Assembly: GCA_963772595.1 (NCBI GenBank)
Contig: CAVYXZ010000005.1
Coordinates: 1 to 64,000 of the forward strand
Direction of reading: 5' to 3'
Source of the DNA: CAVYXZ01 sp963772595
GTDB lineage: Bacteria; Chloroflexota; Anaerolineae; Aggregatilineales; Phototrophicaceae
DNA: 64,000 bases
Positions 28,813 through 35,854 of the stretch are shown piece by piece. The position numbers and the translations under genes are program-made. The notes beneath the pieces are model-generated. The model searched no databases and was not told where the DNA came from. It saw only the letters and a list, made by a program, of their open reading frames with translations. Position 1 is the stretch's first letter, and each line of letters opens with the position of its first letter.

Positions 28813-29988
28813 TCACCGAGGTTGGTAGGGACGTTGGTCACGCAGAATCACAAAAATACGAGCCAGCAATTTACGGCATATTGCCCCAATGATAGTGCCA
28901 TGTGCTTTGCCCGCGTCGCGCCGTTTCTGGTAATAGACTTTCAGTTCGGGGTCGTGCAAGCGTGCGACCGTTGCTGCCATCCACAGAGCATGACGCAAGT
29001 AGGGCGAACCACGCTTGGACATCCGGGTCTGTCTGGCTTCAAACTGTCCGCTCTGGTAAACAACAGGATCAATGCCAGCATAAGCCACCAGTTGTTTGAG
29101 GGTCTCGAAGCGTTGAATGTCGCCAATCTCGCCCAGAATGGCAGCCGCTGTGACCGGGCCAATACCAGGAATGGTGATCAGATACTGGTTCGGCAGCGCG
29201 GCGACGAGTTCGGTCAAAGACCCATCGATCTCGTCAACTTGCTGAGTGAGAAAGTCCAACTGGGCGATCAGGCAGCCCATCTGAATGCGGCTGGCATCGG
29301 CCAGAAACGTCACGCCAACCGAGCGTCGTGCCGCCTGTTGGAGGTTTTCAGCTTGTTTGCGTCCCAAACGCCCGCGACTGGCTGTTTTCAGGATACGGGT
29401 CAATTCATCCAGGTCGAAGGCAGCGAATTCCTGAGCGGTGACCGCATCAGCCAGCAATTGGCGCGAACTGAGCAGGAAAACCGACGAAAACAGGCTTTCA
29501 TACTCTGGAAAGACCCGGTCCAGCAGGCTCAGGATGCGGCGTTTCGTGTCACCAATCTGTTCGACCAGGCTAAACCGAAAGCGCGACAACTGACGCAACT
29601 GCATGTAAATCGGCATCACGGTCGGATCGCTGGTATGACGCGCCCCGCCAATGCGCACAAAATCGGCAATCCAGACGGCATCAATCGTATCATTTTTCCG
29701 TTTACGAATGCCACTGCGCTGATAGGCATGAACCTGCAACGGGTTCAGCACATGGACGGTAAAATCTGCTCGCGTCAGCCATTCAAACAAAGCCAGCCAG
29801 TAATGTCCCGTTGCTTCCAGCCCGATTTCGATGGCCTCCGCCCAGACCGACAGCCGCTCAAGCAACGTACTCATGCCATCATACGTGTTGGCAATCGAAA
29901 ACGGTTTCTCCAACGGGACACCGCTGGCATCCAAAACGGCGATCCGGTGCTGGCGTTTGGCAACATCAATCCCGACATAGACGGACAT
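28813..29988 (-). CDS. IS110-family DEDD transposase/recombinase
   Basis: A protein of 391 residues catalysing RNA-guided DNA recombination. The N-terminal RuvC-like DEDD domain begins YVGIDVAKRQHRIAVLD (first Asp), with IGLEATGHYW (Glu) and KNDTIDAVWIADF (two Asp). The C-terminal transposase-20 domain has LITIPGIGPVTAAAILGEIG, the conserved helix-hairpin region, and the serine block RMSKRGSPYLRHALW. Both domains are complete and the length is normal, so the enzyme looks active. Confidence 0.92.
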   Translation of the reverse strand: MSVYVGIDVAKRQHRIAVLDASGVPLEKPFSIANTYDGMSTLLERLSVWAEAIEIGLEATGHYWLALFEWLTRADFTVHVLNPLQVHAYQRSGIRKRKNDTIDAVWIADFVRIGGARHTSDPTVMPIYMQLRQLSRFRFSLVEQIGDTKRRILSLLDRVFPEYESLFSSVFLLSSRQLLADAVTAQEFAAFDLDELTRILKTASRGRLGRKQAENLQQAARRSVGVTFLADASRIQMGCLIAQLDFLTQQVDEIDGSLTELVAALPNQYLITIPGIGPVTAAAILGEIGDIQRFETLKQLVAYAGIDPVVYQSGQFEARQTRMSKRGSPYLRHALWMAATVARLHDPELKVYYQKRRDAGKAHGTIIGAICRKLLARIFVILRDQRPYQPR

Positions 29989-29994
29989 AGCAAA

Positions 29995-30250
29995 TCTCCT
30001 CTTGGGCTAACCAATGAAGTCAGGCGACCTCGGTTTTCTGCCAGTCCTTCCGCCTTGTGGGTGATGCGTGACGTATCCCAGAGGGATACTCACAACCTGC
30101 TTATTCGAAGCCACTCGCAGAACCGAGGCAACAGTCTTTCGGACGGGGCACCATCCCCAGGGACACCAACGTTGACCTCGACTTCTTCGCTGGATTGTAG
30201 CGTCGGCACGTCTGCTTGCCACCACCTTTATCCGTTCACATAGTTATACA
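29995..30250 (-). ncRNA. Candidate IS110 bridge (guide) RNA locus
   Basis: This is the non-coding end upstream of the IS110 transposase, where characterised IS110 elements encode a bridge RNA with target- and donor-binding loops. Complementary segments support folding: AACCGAGG (30121-30128) with CCTCGGTT (30028-30035) would form a long-range stem. Inside it is a perfect hairpin, GTATCCC/GGGATAC at 30073-30089. GGGG/CCCC at 30145-30158 forms another on the 5' side. The guide loops have not been matched to the target. Confidence 0.6.
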
Positions 30251-30350
30251 AGGACTGTGGACACTGCATCGGCTCCAGGCTCGGCGTGCAGCGGACAGGG
30301 GGCAGCCGCTGGCGACGTAGAAATATGGGAGGTGGGTTCTGGTTTTCAAC

Positions 30351-30410
30351 AATCAACCGTCTGAATACGTCTTTTGGCTACCCCCGATCAACCCCATTGC
30401 CGCTTAGAGT
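30351..30410 (+). promoter_or_regulatory. Promoter module copy 2 (ATCAACCCC direct repeats)
   Basis: ATCAACCGT at 30352 and ATCAACCCC at 30387 are 35 bp apart, with TCTTTTGGCTACC between and TAGAGT at 30405, 18 bp past the second repeat. The spacings equal those of the copies at 21165 and 31554. It lies 31 bp after the rebuilt end of the serine-hydrolase gene and before the hydrolase at 30453. Confidence 0.75.
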
Positions 30411-30452
30411 GGATATATCGAATGCAAGATGAAGCTTGGGAGGAGAAACAAC

Positions 30453-31514
30453 ATGAGTACGGTTACATCCGCTAGTGAGTCCACTGTCCAATCAGGGACA
30501 GCCTCGCGCAAGCGTGGTTGCCTGTTCTATGTCAAACGCGGACTGCTGGTACTCATCATTCTGCTGGTAGGAATACCGGTGGTTGGCATGATATATCAGG
30601 CGGCAGCCGAGTCCAGTGACCGGCAAACATACCCACCACCAGGGCAGCTAGTGAATATTGATGGACACATGATGCACCTCCACTGTACAGGTGAGGGTGG
30701 CCCTGCCATTATCCTGGAAGCCGGGGCATTCAGCTTTTCATCAGAATGGTACTGGGTGCAGCAGCAGCTAAGTGAAACCAACAGGGTCTGTTCTTATGAC
30801 CGCGCCGGAAATGGGTGGAGTGAACCGGCTGATGGGCTGCGCGATGGTGTGACGCTCATGCGCGAACTGCATAGTCTGCTTGCGGCGGCGGACATACCCG
30901 GCCCGTATGTACTGGCGGGGCACTCGCTGGGCGGCCCGCTCATCAGGATTTATGCACAACAGTATCCCGATGCGGTGCTGGGACTGGTACTCGTGGATTC
31001 TGCCGTGCCCTATGCCTGGCCGGAAGTCAGCGGCTTCGAACAGTGGAGGGCACAAAATGAAAGTGCCTATGCACTGCTGACGGTTCTGCAACGAGTTGGC
31101 GCGGCGCGAATAATTATTAACCGAGAATTTCAAGGTTATAGCTATCCACCGGAGATTGTCAACCAACTCACTGCGTTCAAAGCCACAGCACAAGGCGTAG
31201 ATACCTGGGATGCCGAATTTCGGCTGGCGCAGTGGGAATTAGGCCAGCAGTCCCAGGCAGCGGAAGACCTGGGCGCACTGCCGGTGATCGTCATGTGGGC
31301 GAGTTACCCTGATGTAATCGCACCAGATGAGCGGGCATATTTGGAATCAGTCTGGCACAGCGTGCCAGAATTCTCATCCGACAGCCTCGTTTTGAGCGTC
31401 GAAGGGTCGAATCATGGTTCGATTATTGGAAATGAGCCGTATGCGCAGCAGGTGAGCGACGCTATCCTGGACGTGATCGACGCCGCGCGAACGGGCGAAG
31501 CGCTGGCGCAGTAA
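30453..31514 (+). CDS. Membrane-anchored alpha/beta hydrolase
   Basis: A protein of 353 residues and close paralogue of the hydrolase at 24955. It shares the leader KRGCLFYVKRGLL, then has one transmembrane helix (LVLIILLVGIPVVGMIY). The catalytic domain shows IILEAGAFSFSSEW, nucleophile Ser in LAGHSLGGPLIRIYA (classical G-H-S-L-G), and a late His in VEGSNHGSIIG. GGGAGGAG before 30453 fixes the start; the ATG at 30429 lies ahead of that site. It is driven by promoter module copy 2 and appears to be alone on its transcript, since copy 3 follows it. Confidence 0.83.
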   Translation: MSTVTSASESTVQSGTASRKRGCLFYVKRGLLVLIILLVGIPVVGMIYQAAAESSDRQTYPPPGQLVNIDGHMMHLHCTGEGGPAIILEAGAFSFSSEWYWVQQQLSETNRVCSYDRAGNGWSEPADGLRDGVTLMRELHSLLAAADIPGPYVLAGHSLGGPLIRIYAQQYPDAVLGLVLVDSAVPYAWPEVSGFEQWRAQNESAYALLTVLQRVGAARIIINREFQGYSYPPEIVNQLTAFKATAQGVDTWDAEFRLAQWELGQQSQAAEDLGALPVIVMWASYPDVIAPDERAYLESVWHSVPEFSSDSLVLSVEGSNHGSIIGNEPYAQQVSDAILDVIDAARTGEALAQ

Positions 31515-31553
31515 CCGCGAATTTGAGGGCAGATCACAAATCGCCCCTCTAAC

Positions 31554-31613
31554 TATCAACCCCCTGAATACGCCTTTTGGCTACCAACAATCAACCCCTT
31601 TGCGGAATACAGT
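31554..31613 (+). promoter_or_regulatory. Promoter module copy 3 (ATCAACCCC direct repeats)
   Basis: ATCAACCCC at 31555 and at 31590, 35 bp apart, enclose GCCTTTTGGCTACC, with TACAGT at 31608, 18 bp past the second repeat. The spacings are the same as in copies 1 and 2. It precedes the small protein gene and the ABC transporter pair. Confidence 0.75.
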
Positions 31614-31659
31614 AAGTCTAAGAAAGGGTAATAGAAAGGCAAGCTTAGGCGCAATTGCA

Positions 31660-31899
31660 ATGGCTCAATACTACGAAATTCGCATCAGGGGACACCTGGA
31701 TGAAAGCTGGGCAGACTGGTTTGACGGGATGACGATCCGCCATGAGGACAACGGCGAGACGCTCCTCACCGGGACCTTGCCGGATCAAGCGGCCTTGCAT
31801 GGCCTGCTCAACCGCCTGCGCGACCTGAGTATCCAGCTAATTTCAGTCAATCTGATCGGCGACCCGCCAGTATCACCGGGGGAGGAAAACGATGAATGA
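31660..31899 (+). CDS. Small conserved-looking protein of unknown function
   Basis: A protein of 79 residues, acidic, with no membrane segment. It begins MAQYYEIRIRGHLDESWADW and contains GETLLTGTLPDQAALHGLLN, a pattern I associate with short Chloroflexota and actinobacterial proteins of unknown role that often sit beside regulators or transporters. The start at 31660 is the first ATG after promoter module copy 3 that gives a sensible N-terminus; the ribosome-binding site is weak. The ABC ATPase gene starts 58 bases downstream, so they are likely co-transcribed. Confidence 0.6.
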   Translation: MAQYYEIRIRGHLDESWADWFDGMTIRHEDNGETLLTGTLPDQAALHGLLNRLRDLSIQLISVNLIGDPPVSPGEENDE

Positions 31900-31957
31900 A
31901 TAGGACAGGTAGCAACTTGAATACTTCGACCTGGAAACGAAGGAGGATTTATCCATC

Positions 31958-32926
31958 ATGAACGATAGCAATACGCTCGTCATCGACACGCAGGACCTGA
32001 CCAAGACTTTCAAGGGGGTCAACGCCCTGCAATCGCTCAATTTGAAAGTACCGAAGAACTCGATCTTTGGCTTCCTGGGGCCGAACGGCGCAGGCAAGAC
32101 CACCACGATCAAGCTGCTGCTGGGACTGGCAAAGCCCACGAGCGGCAGCGCCTGCATCTTCGGCCTGGATGTCGTCAGGGACAGCACGGAAATCCGCAAG
32201 CGCGTTGGCTACCTGGCCCAGGACCCGCGTTTCTACGAAGGCATGACCGCCCGCCAGACACTGCGCTTCACGGCTCGTTTTTTCTTCACCGGACCCAGCG
32301 CAGCTATCGAAGACCGCATTAACAATACCCTGGAACTGGTCGGTCTGGCGGACAAAGCGGATCGTTCGATCAAAGGCTTCTCCGGTGGTGAACGCCAGCG
32401 GCTCGGCATCGCTCAGGCGCAGATCAACTATCCTGATCTGCTGATCCTGGATGAACCTGCCGCCGCGCTTGACCCGATGGGCCGCCACGACGTACTGGAG
32501 GTCATGGAACGGCTGCGCAAGCACACCACCATCTTCTATTCGACCCACATCCTTGATGATGTCCAGAAGGTGAGTGACAGCGTAGCGATCCTGAAGCAGG
32601 GTCAGTTGGTGGCACAGGCCCCCATCGAAGAACTGCTGGCCGGGAACGAAGGAGTCGTTTACCACATCGCCCTGAAAGGCGACGGCAATGGCACACAATC
32701 GCGGCTGTCCAGCCTGCCCTGGGTATCAGCAGTAACGGCACTCCCCGGCAGCAACGGTGCAAAGCACTGGCAGGTGAACGTCAGCGACGAAGCGGCAGCG
32801 GAAGACCAGCTGCTGCGCCTGCTGCTTGAAGACCGCCAGCTTACCGTGACCGAATTTGGTCGCAAGAAACACAATCTCGAAGAGATCTTCATGAGCCTCG
32901 TAGGAGAAGAACAGCATGTCCGCTAA
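31958..32926 (+). CDS. ABC transporter ATP-binding protein (exporter type)
   Basis: A single nucleotide-binding domain of 322 residues, including a C-terminal extension. Walker A is GPNGAGKTTTIKLLLGL, the signature FSGGERQRLGIAQAQ, Walker B LLILDEPAAALDP, and the switch His lies in IFYSTHILDDVQ. The C-terminal extension (about 235-322) is typical of ABC-2 exporters related to the Nat/Bce/drug group. An AGGAGG precedes the ATG. Its end overlaps the permease start by 11 bases, indicating coupled translation. The cargo is unknown. Confidence 0.88.
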   Translation: MNDSNTLVIDTQDLTKTFKGVNALQSLNLKVPKNSIFGFLGPNGAGKTTTIKLLLGLAKPTSGSACIFGLDVVRDSTEIRKRVGYLAQDPRFYEGMTARQTLRFTARFFFTGPSAAIEDRINNTLELVGLADKADRSIKGFSGGERQRLGIAQAQINYPDLLILDEPAAALDPMGRHDVLEVMERLRKHTTIFYSTHILDDVQKVSDSVAILKQGQLVAQAPIEELLAGNEGVVYHIALKGDGNGTQSRLSSLPWVSAVTALPGSNGAKHWQVNVSDEAAAEDQLLRLLLEDRQLTVTEFGRKKHNLEEIFMSLVGEEQHVR

Positions 32927-33686
32927 CACTAGTTTTCAAATGGTCAACGAACAGGGCTGGCGCAGCGGCTTTGCCAATCTGCTGCGGCACGAGAACGCCA
33001 TCTGGTGGCGCAGCCGCCGCTGGTGGGTCAACGCCCTGATCTGGCTGGTGCTCATCAACGGTGTCTTGTTAGGCACATTATCATCGCCCTCCATGGGGAA
33101 CATGGAAGCGCTGGCGACTTTCGCGGCTGTGGCCGGATTCTTCACCGGAATGGGCGCTATTGTCACCATACAAGGGACCGTCATTGACGAAAAGAAAAGC
33201 GGCACGGCAGCCTGGATTGCATCCAAGCCCGTCTCGCGCAGTGCGTTCATTCTCGCCAAACTGCTAGCGAACGTCATTGCTATGCTCGTTATCACCCTGG
33301 TCATTCAGGGCGCTGTCGCCTACCTTCAATTTGCGGCAAACGGCAGCACGCCAGCGCTGGGGCCTTTTATCTTCGGCTTGGCTCTGGTTGGCTTGCACCT
33401 CCTGTTTTATCTGGCTTTGACACTGATGTTAGGGACCCTGTTCAACGAGCGCGGCGCGGTCATCGCCATCCCGTTGGGTGTACTGTTCGGCGGTCAATTC
33501 CTCATGGGTTACCTGGGTTCGCTGTCAGAATTACTGCCCTGGTATCTGGTGATGGGACCTACCCTCGCCTCAGAGGCCATGTTAGGGCAACCCTTGTCCA
33601 CCATCACACCGATCCCAGCAACCATCGTGTGGATCGTTGTCTTCATCGGTATCGCCATCTGGCGTTTCCAACGCGAAGAGTTTTGA
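32916..33686 (+). CDS. ABC-2 type transporter permease
   Basis: The membrane partner of the preceding ATPase, 256 residues with six hydrophobic segments. A cytoplasmic N-terminus (NLLRHENAIWWRSRRWWVN) leads into the first helix. VTIQGTVIDEKKSGTAAWI followed by KPVSRSAFILAKLL is the coupling-loop region typical of ABC-2 permeases. The pair closes the gene set driven by promoter module copy 3, and a terminator-like hairpin follows. Confidence 0.82.
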   Translation: MSANTSFQMVNEQGWRSGFANLLRHENAIWWRSRRWWVNALIWLVLINGVLLGTLSSPSMGNMEALATFAAVAGFFTGMGAIVTIQGTVIDEKKSGTAAWIASKPVSRSAFILAKLLANVIAMLVITLVIQGAVAYLQFAANGSTPALGPFIFGLALVGLHLLFYLALTLMLGTLFNERGAVIAIPLGVLFGGQFLMGYLGSLSELLPWYLVMGPTLASEAMLGQPLSTITPIPATIVWIVVFIGIAIWRFQREEF

Positions 33687-33696
33687 TTTCATGGAT

Positions 33697-33723
33697 TGAG
33701 GGTGCAGCAATTCTGTACCCTCA
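33697..33723 (+). terminator. Terminator-like hairpin after the ABC permease
   Basis: TGAGGGTGCAG (33697-33707) pairs with CTGTACCCTCA (33713-33723), one G-T pair, five-base loop. A T-rich but interrupted stretch follows. It sits 10 bases after the permease stop. Confidence 0.5.
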
Positions 33724-33807
33724 TCCCTTCTTTGTTGCGAAATACCGACGTGCAATCGCATCTTTCCGTTTCTGTCCAGCCATTTACTCCACTACCTGGG
33801 GGCAAGC

Positions 33808-34014
33808 TCAATTGTCATCGATCAGCGAAGAGGTCGGATAGGTGTATGTCTCAGACTCTTCTGTGCGCGAGCCATTGAGCACCCAGACCAGGGCCACCAC
33901 AAAGACGCTAACCAGGCCGCCCAGGACCAGAAAGGCGAAAACGCCGCCCACGGTGGGCGTATTAATCAGCCAGTACAGGAAGCGGTATAAAGGATTATCG
34001 AGCGGAAAGTTCAT
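33808..34014 (-). CDS. Small single-span membrane protein of the respiratory cluster
   Basis: A protein of 68 residues. A short amphipathic N-terminus (NPLYRFLYWLINTP) precedes one transmembrane helix (VFAFLVLGGLVSVFVVALVWV) and a polar Tyr/Thr-rich tail. ATG 34014 overlaps the stop of the TorD-ferredoxin gene as ATGA, so the two are translationally coupled; the longer reading in the same frame has no support. It is the last gene of the cluster. Its shape suggests an accessory or assembly subunit of the membrane complex, but I do not recognise a family. Confidence 0.65.
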   Translation of the reverse strand: MNFPLDNPLYRFLYWLINTPTVGGVFAFLVLGGLVSVFVVALVWVLNGSRTEESETYTYPTSSLIDDN

Positions 34015-35003
34015 TGGAGTTCCTTCATGAAGATAATCCGGCATTCGTTGCAATAGTCCAGCCAGCGTGGATTTCCGATCTGGTCGGCAACAGCCTGCAG
34101 CTCCGCCTGGCTCACAGTCGGGCTGCCGCAGCCAGGGCAACGTGCGCGTTCTGATTGGAATAGCTGCCGTGACCCATGCTCAGGTAAGGTGCTACTGAGC
34201 TGCAAGGTGGCCGTCGGGCAGATGCCGACGCAGCGATTACAGCCTACGCAGTGGGCATCGTTCACCAGCAGTGTGGTGAATTCATGCGTCTCCTGCACAC
34301 GGATCGCCTGGGTTGGGCAGACCTGCGCGCAGAAGCTGCACAGGGTGCAATTCTGGGCAGACGATACCTGAGGCAGCGGGCGCTCAGCTGTAGTGAGTTT
34401 TTTACGGGGCGTAGCCAACTCGGCTTGCAGGACGGCAGTCAGCAGTAAGCCGATGGGCCTGTAGAACAGATCCGAAGAGCGGCTGATCGCGCGTCCGAGG
34501 GCGGGCAGCCACTGACCAGCGTGTTGTTTGACAAACTTCAGACGGGCCATACGCCACAAATGGCGCTCAGTCGTCGCCTGAAGTTCCTGTCGCGTGAGAT
34601 AAGCCAGAAAGGCCAGCTCAATGGACGCATGATCGGGCAGTTCTGCGCCATTGACAGCCAGCCCGGCGGCCTGATACAGGGACCAGACACGGAGTGTCAT
34701 CGCACTGTGCAGACGTCCCTCACGCGCCAGAGATTCATAAATCGGCAGGGGCTGCGCGTCTGATTGGATCAGGAGTGCCCGATACCGCTTTTGCCACTGT
34801 CTGAGTCCTTCTGACGGAATCAGCGCCAGTTCGGTCACAGCTTTTTGCAGTGTTGTATGGGCACACTCATTGGCTAAAGCCAGGGCAGCCTGATACAGGG
34901 GCCAATGCCGCCCAGCCTGCGCCAGCCAATCGCATGGCTCGGCCAGCGACTCGGCCAGGGCCTGATAGACCGCTTCCAGGGACGCTGTGGCTTTGATCGG
35001 CAT
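34011..35003 (-). CDS. TorD-like chaperone fused to a 2[4Fe-4S] ferredoxin domain
   Basis: Residues about 1-195 look like a TorD/DmsD-type chaperone that inserts cofactor into, and proofreads, exported molybdoenzymes: an all-helical domain with LPDHASIELAFLAYL (compare the family's PDHL-x-x-ELEF block) and KQHAGQWLPALGRAI. Residues 215-265 hold two ferredoxin motifs, C219-x2-C222-x2-C225-x3-C229 and C252-x2-C255-x2-C258-x3-C262. The tail has two Cys pairs, CPGC (289/292) and CNEC (318/321), probably a zinc ribbon. The gene lies downstream of the molybdopterin, Fe-S and NrfD genes. A single protein combining chaperone and ferredoxin is unusual; the fold assignment of the N-terminal part is inference from motifs. 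Confidence 0.75.
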   Translation of the reverse strand: MPIKATASLEAVYQALAESLAEPCDWLAQAGRHWPLYQAALALANECAHTTLQKAVTELALIPSEGLRQWQKRYRALLIQSDAQPLPIYESLAREGRLHSAMTLRVWSLYQAAGLAVNGAELPDHASIELAFLAYLTRQELQATTERHLWRMARLKFVKQHAGQWLPALGRAISRSSDLFYRPIGLLLTAVLQAELATPRKKLTTAERPLPQVSSAQNCTLCSFCAQVCPTQAIRVQETHEFTTLLVNDAHCVGCNRCVGICPTATLQLSSTLPEHGSRQLFQSERARCPGCGSPTVSQAELQAVADQIGNPRWLDYCNECRIIFMKELQ

Positions 35004-35018
35004 ACAGATCGCTCCGTA

Positions 35019-35783
35019 TCAGGCTTTGTCATTTTTGAGTGCGTTGGAGAACTGCCGGATAATGTCCAGCGGGATCGGGATGATCGTCGCGTTCCGTTCG
35101 TTCGCCATCTCAACCAGCGTCTGCAAGTACCGGAGTTCGAGGCTGCCGGGCGAGGCTGCCAACTCGCGGCCTGCGCTTGCCAGCCCTTCGGCGGCCTGAC
35201 GTTCACCGTCTGCGTGAATGATCTTGGCACGTTTTTCACGCTCGGCCTCGGCCTGGCGCGCCATTGCCCGCTGCAAGTTTTCGGGCAGCAGCACATCTTT
35301 GACTTCCACCACATTGACCTGGATACCCCAGGGTTCGGTGTGAGAATCGATGACGTTGCGAAGCAGTTCGTTGATGCGGTCACGATGCCCAATCAGGTCA
35401 TCCAGATTAGATTGACCCAACACACTTCTCAGGGTAGTCAGGGCAATCTGACCGGTGGCTTTATCAAAGTCGCGGACTTCGATGACGGCCTTGGTCGCAT
35501 CAACGGGTTGATAATAGACCACTGCATCGACCTGAACCGTCACATTGTCGTTGGTGATGACTTCCTGTGGTTCGACCATCATCGTTTCAACGCGCATGTC
35601 AATCTTTCGCAGTCTGTCGATATAAGGAATGATGATATTGAGGCCCGGACCACGTTCGCCGAGCAAACGGCCCAGGCGGAAGTGAACGCCACGTTCATAC
35701 TGCCAGACGATTTTTATCGCAGGCACGATGAGTGCTAGCGCGACCACAGCGATTGCTAGAGCTCCATACCAGGGTAGTGTCAT
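35019..35783 (-). CDS. Slipin/stomatin-like SPFH membrane-scaffold protein
   Basis: A protein of 254 residues. One N-terminal hydrophobic hairpin (WYGALAIAVVALALIVPAI) is followed by an SPFH domain: IKIVWQYERGVHFRLGRLL, GPGLNIIIPYIDRLRKID and NDNVTVQVDAVVYY. A charged coiled-coil follows (QRAMARQAEAEREKRAKII). Such proteins oligomerise under the membrane and organise complexes or quality control. GGAGG before 35783 selects this start. It stands alone here without the NfeD partner often found beside bacterial slipins, inside an operon for a redox complex. Confidence 0.85.
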   Translation of the reverse strand: MTLPWYGALAIAVVALALIVPAIKIVWQYERGVHFRLGRLLGERGPGLNIIIPYIDRLRKIDMRVETMMVEPQEVITNDNVTVQVDAVVYYQPVDATKAVIEVRDFDKATGQIALTTLRSVLGQSNLDDLIGHRDRINELLRNVIDSHTEPWGIQVNVVEVKDVLLPENLQRAMARQAEAEREKRAKIIHADGERQAAEGLASAGRELAASPGSLELRYLQTLVEMANERNATIIPIPLDIIRQFSNALKNDKA

Positions 35784-35854
35784 TGTATCCTCCACATGTG
35801 CTTGGAAAGGTCATTGTTTGAACGATCAGCAGCGGACATAGGCCTCTTTCAAAC

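Larger units (their letters stand above)
28779..30254 (-). mobile_element. IS110-family insertion sequence
   Basis: The boundaries are inferred by rebuilding the interrupted gene: removing 28779-30254 rejoins the reading frame exactly, with a GGA present on both sides. The element is about 1.48 kb, with no terminal inverted repeats and no long target duplication, as expected for IS110. It carries one DEDD transposase gene and a roughly 250-bp non-coding segment upstream of it, the position where IS110 elements encode their guide RNA. Confidence 0.78.
27301..30320 (+). pseudogene. Beta-lactamase-fold serine hydrolase, frameshifted and split by IS110
   Basis: A secreted class C beta-lactamase-like hydrolase (esterase or peptidase family S12). 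Signal peptide 1-31, SxxK as SVSK (93-96), YAN in YQYANLNYDV, and KTG in AKTGGTANYY are all present. After the catalytic domain the frame shifts near 28560; the second frame gives the expected C-terminal helices (LPLVLDAALAAILLVAVP, FAPDIFWLVLAVVIFTLG). It then meets the IS110 element after GGA 28776-28778. Joining that codon to CTG 30255 restores an in-frame tail (LWTLHRLQARRAADRGQ) and a stop at 30318-30320. The catalytic domain may still be made. Confidence 0.8.

Noticed and set aside
28774..30243. A long plus-strand open frame opposite the IS110 transposase
   Set aside because: It is the antisense shadow of a clearly recognisable transposase and shows no domain pattern of its own.
29995..30250. 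A direct match between the putative guide loops and the rebuilt IS110 target
   Set aside because: Only short matches such as GTGTCC against GGACAC were seen, which chance can explain; not claimed.
21165..31613. The three promoter modules as ends of a mobile element
   Set aside because: Similarity stops at the presumed -10 element, all copies point the same way in front of genes, and no terminal inverted repeats or target duplications are seen.
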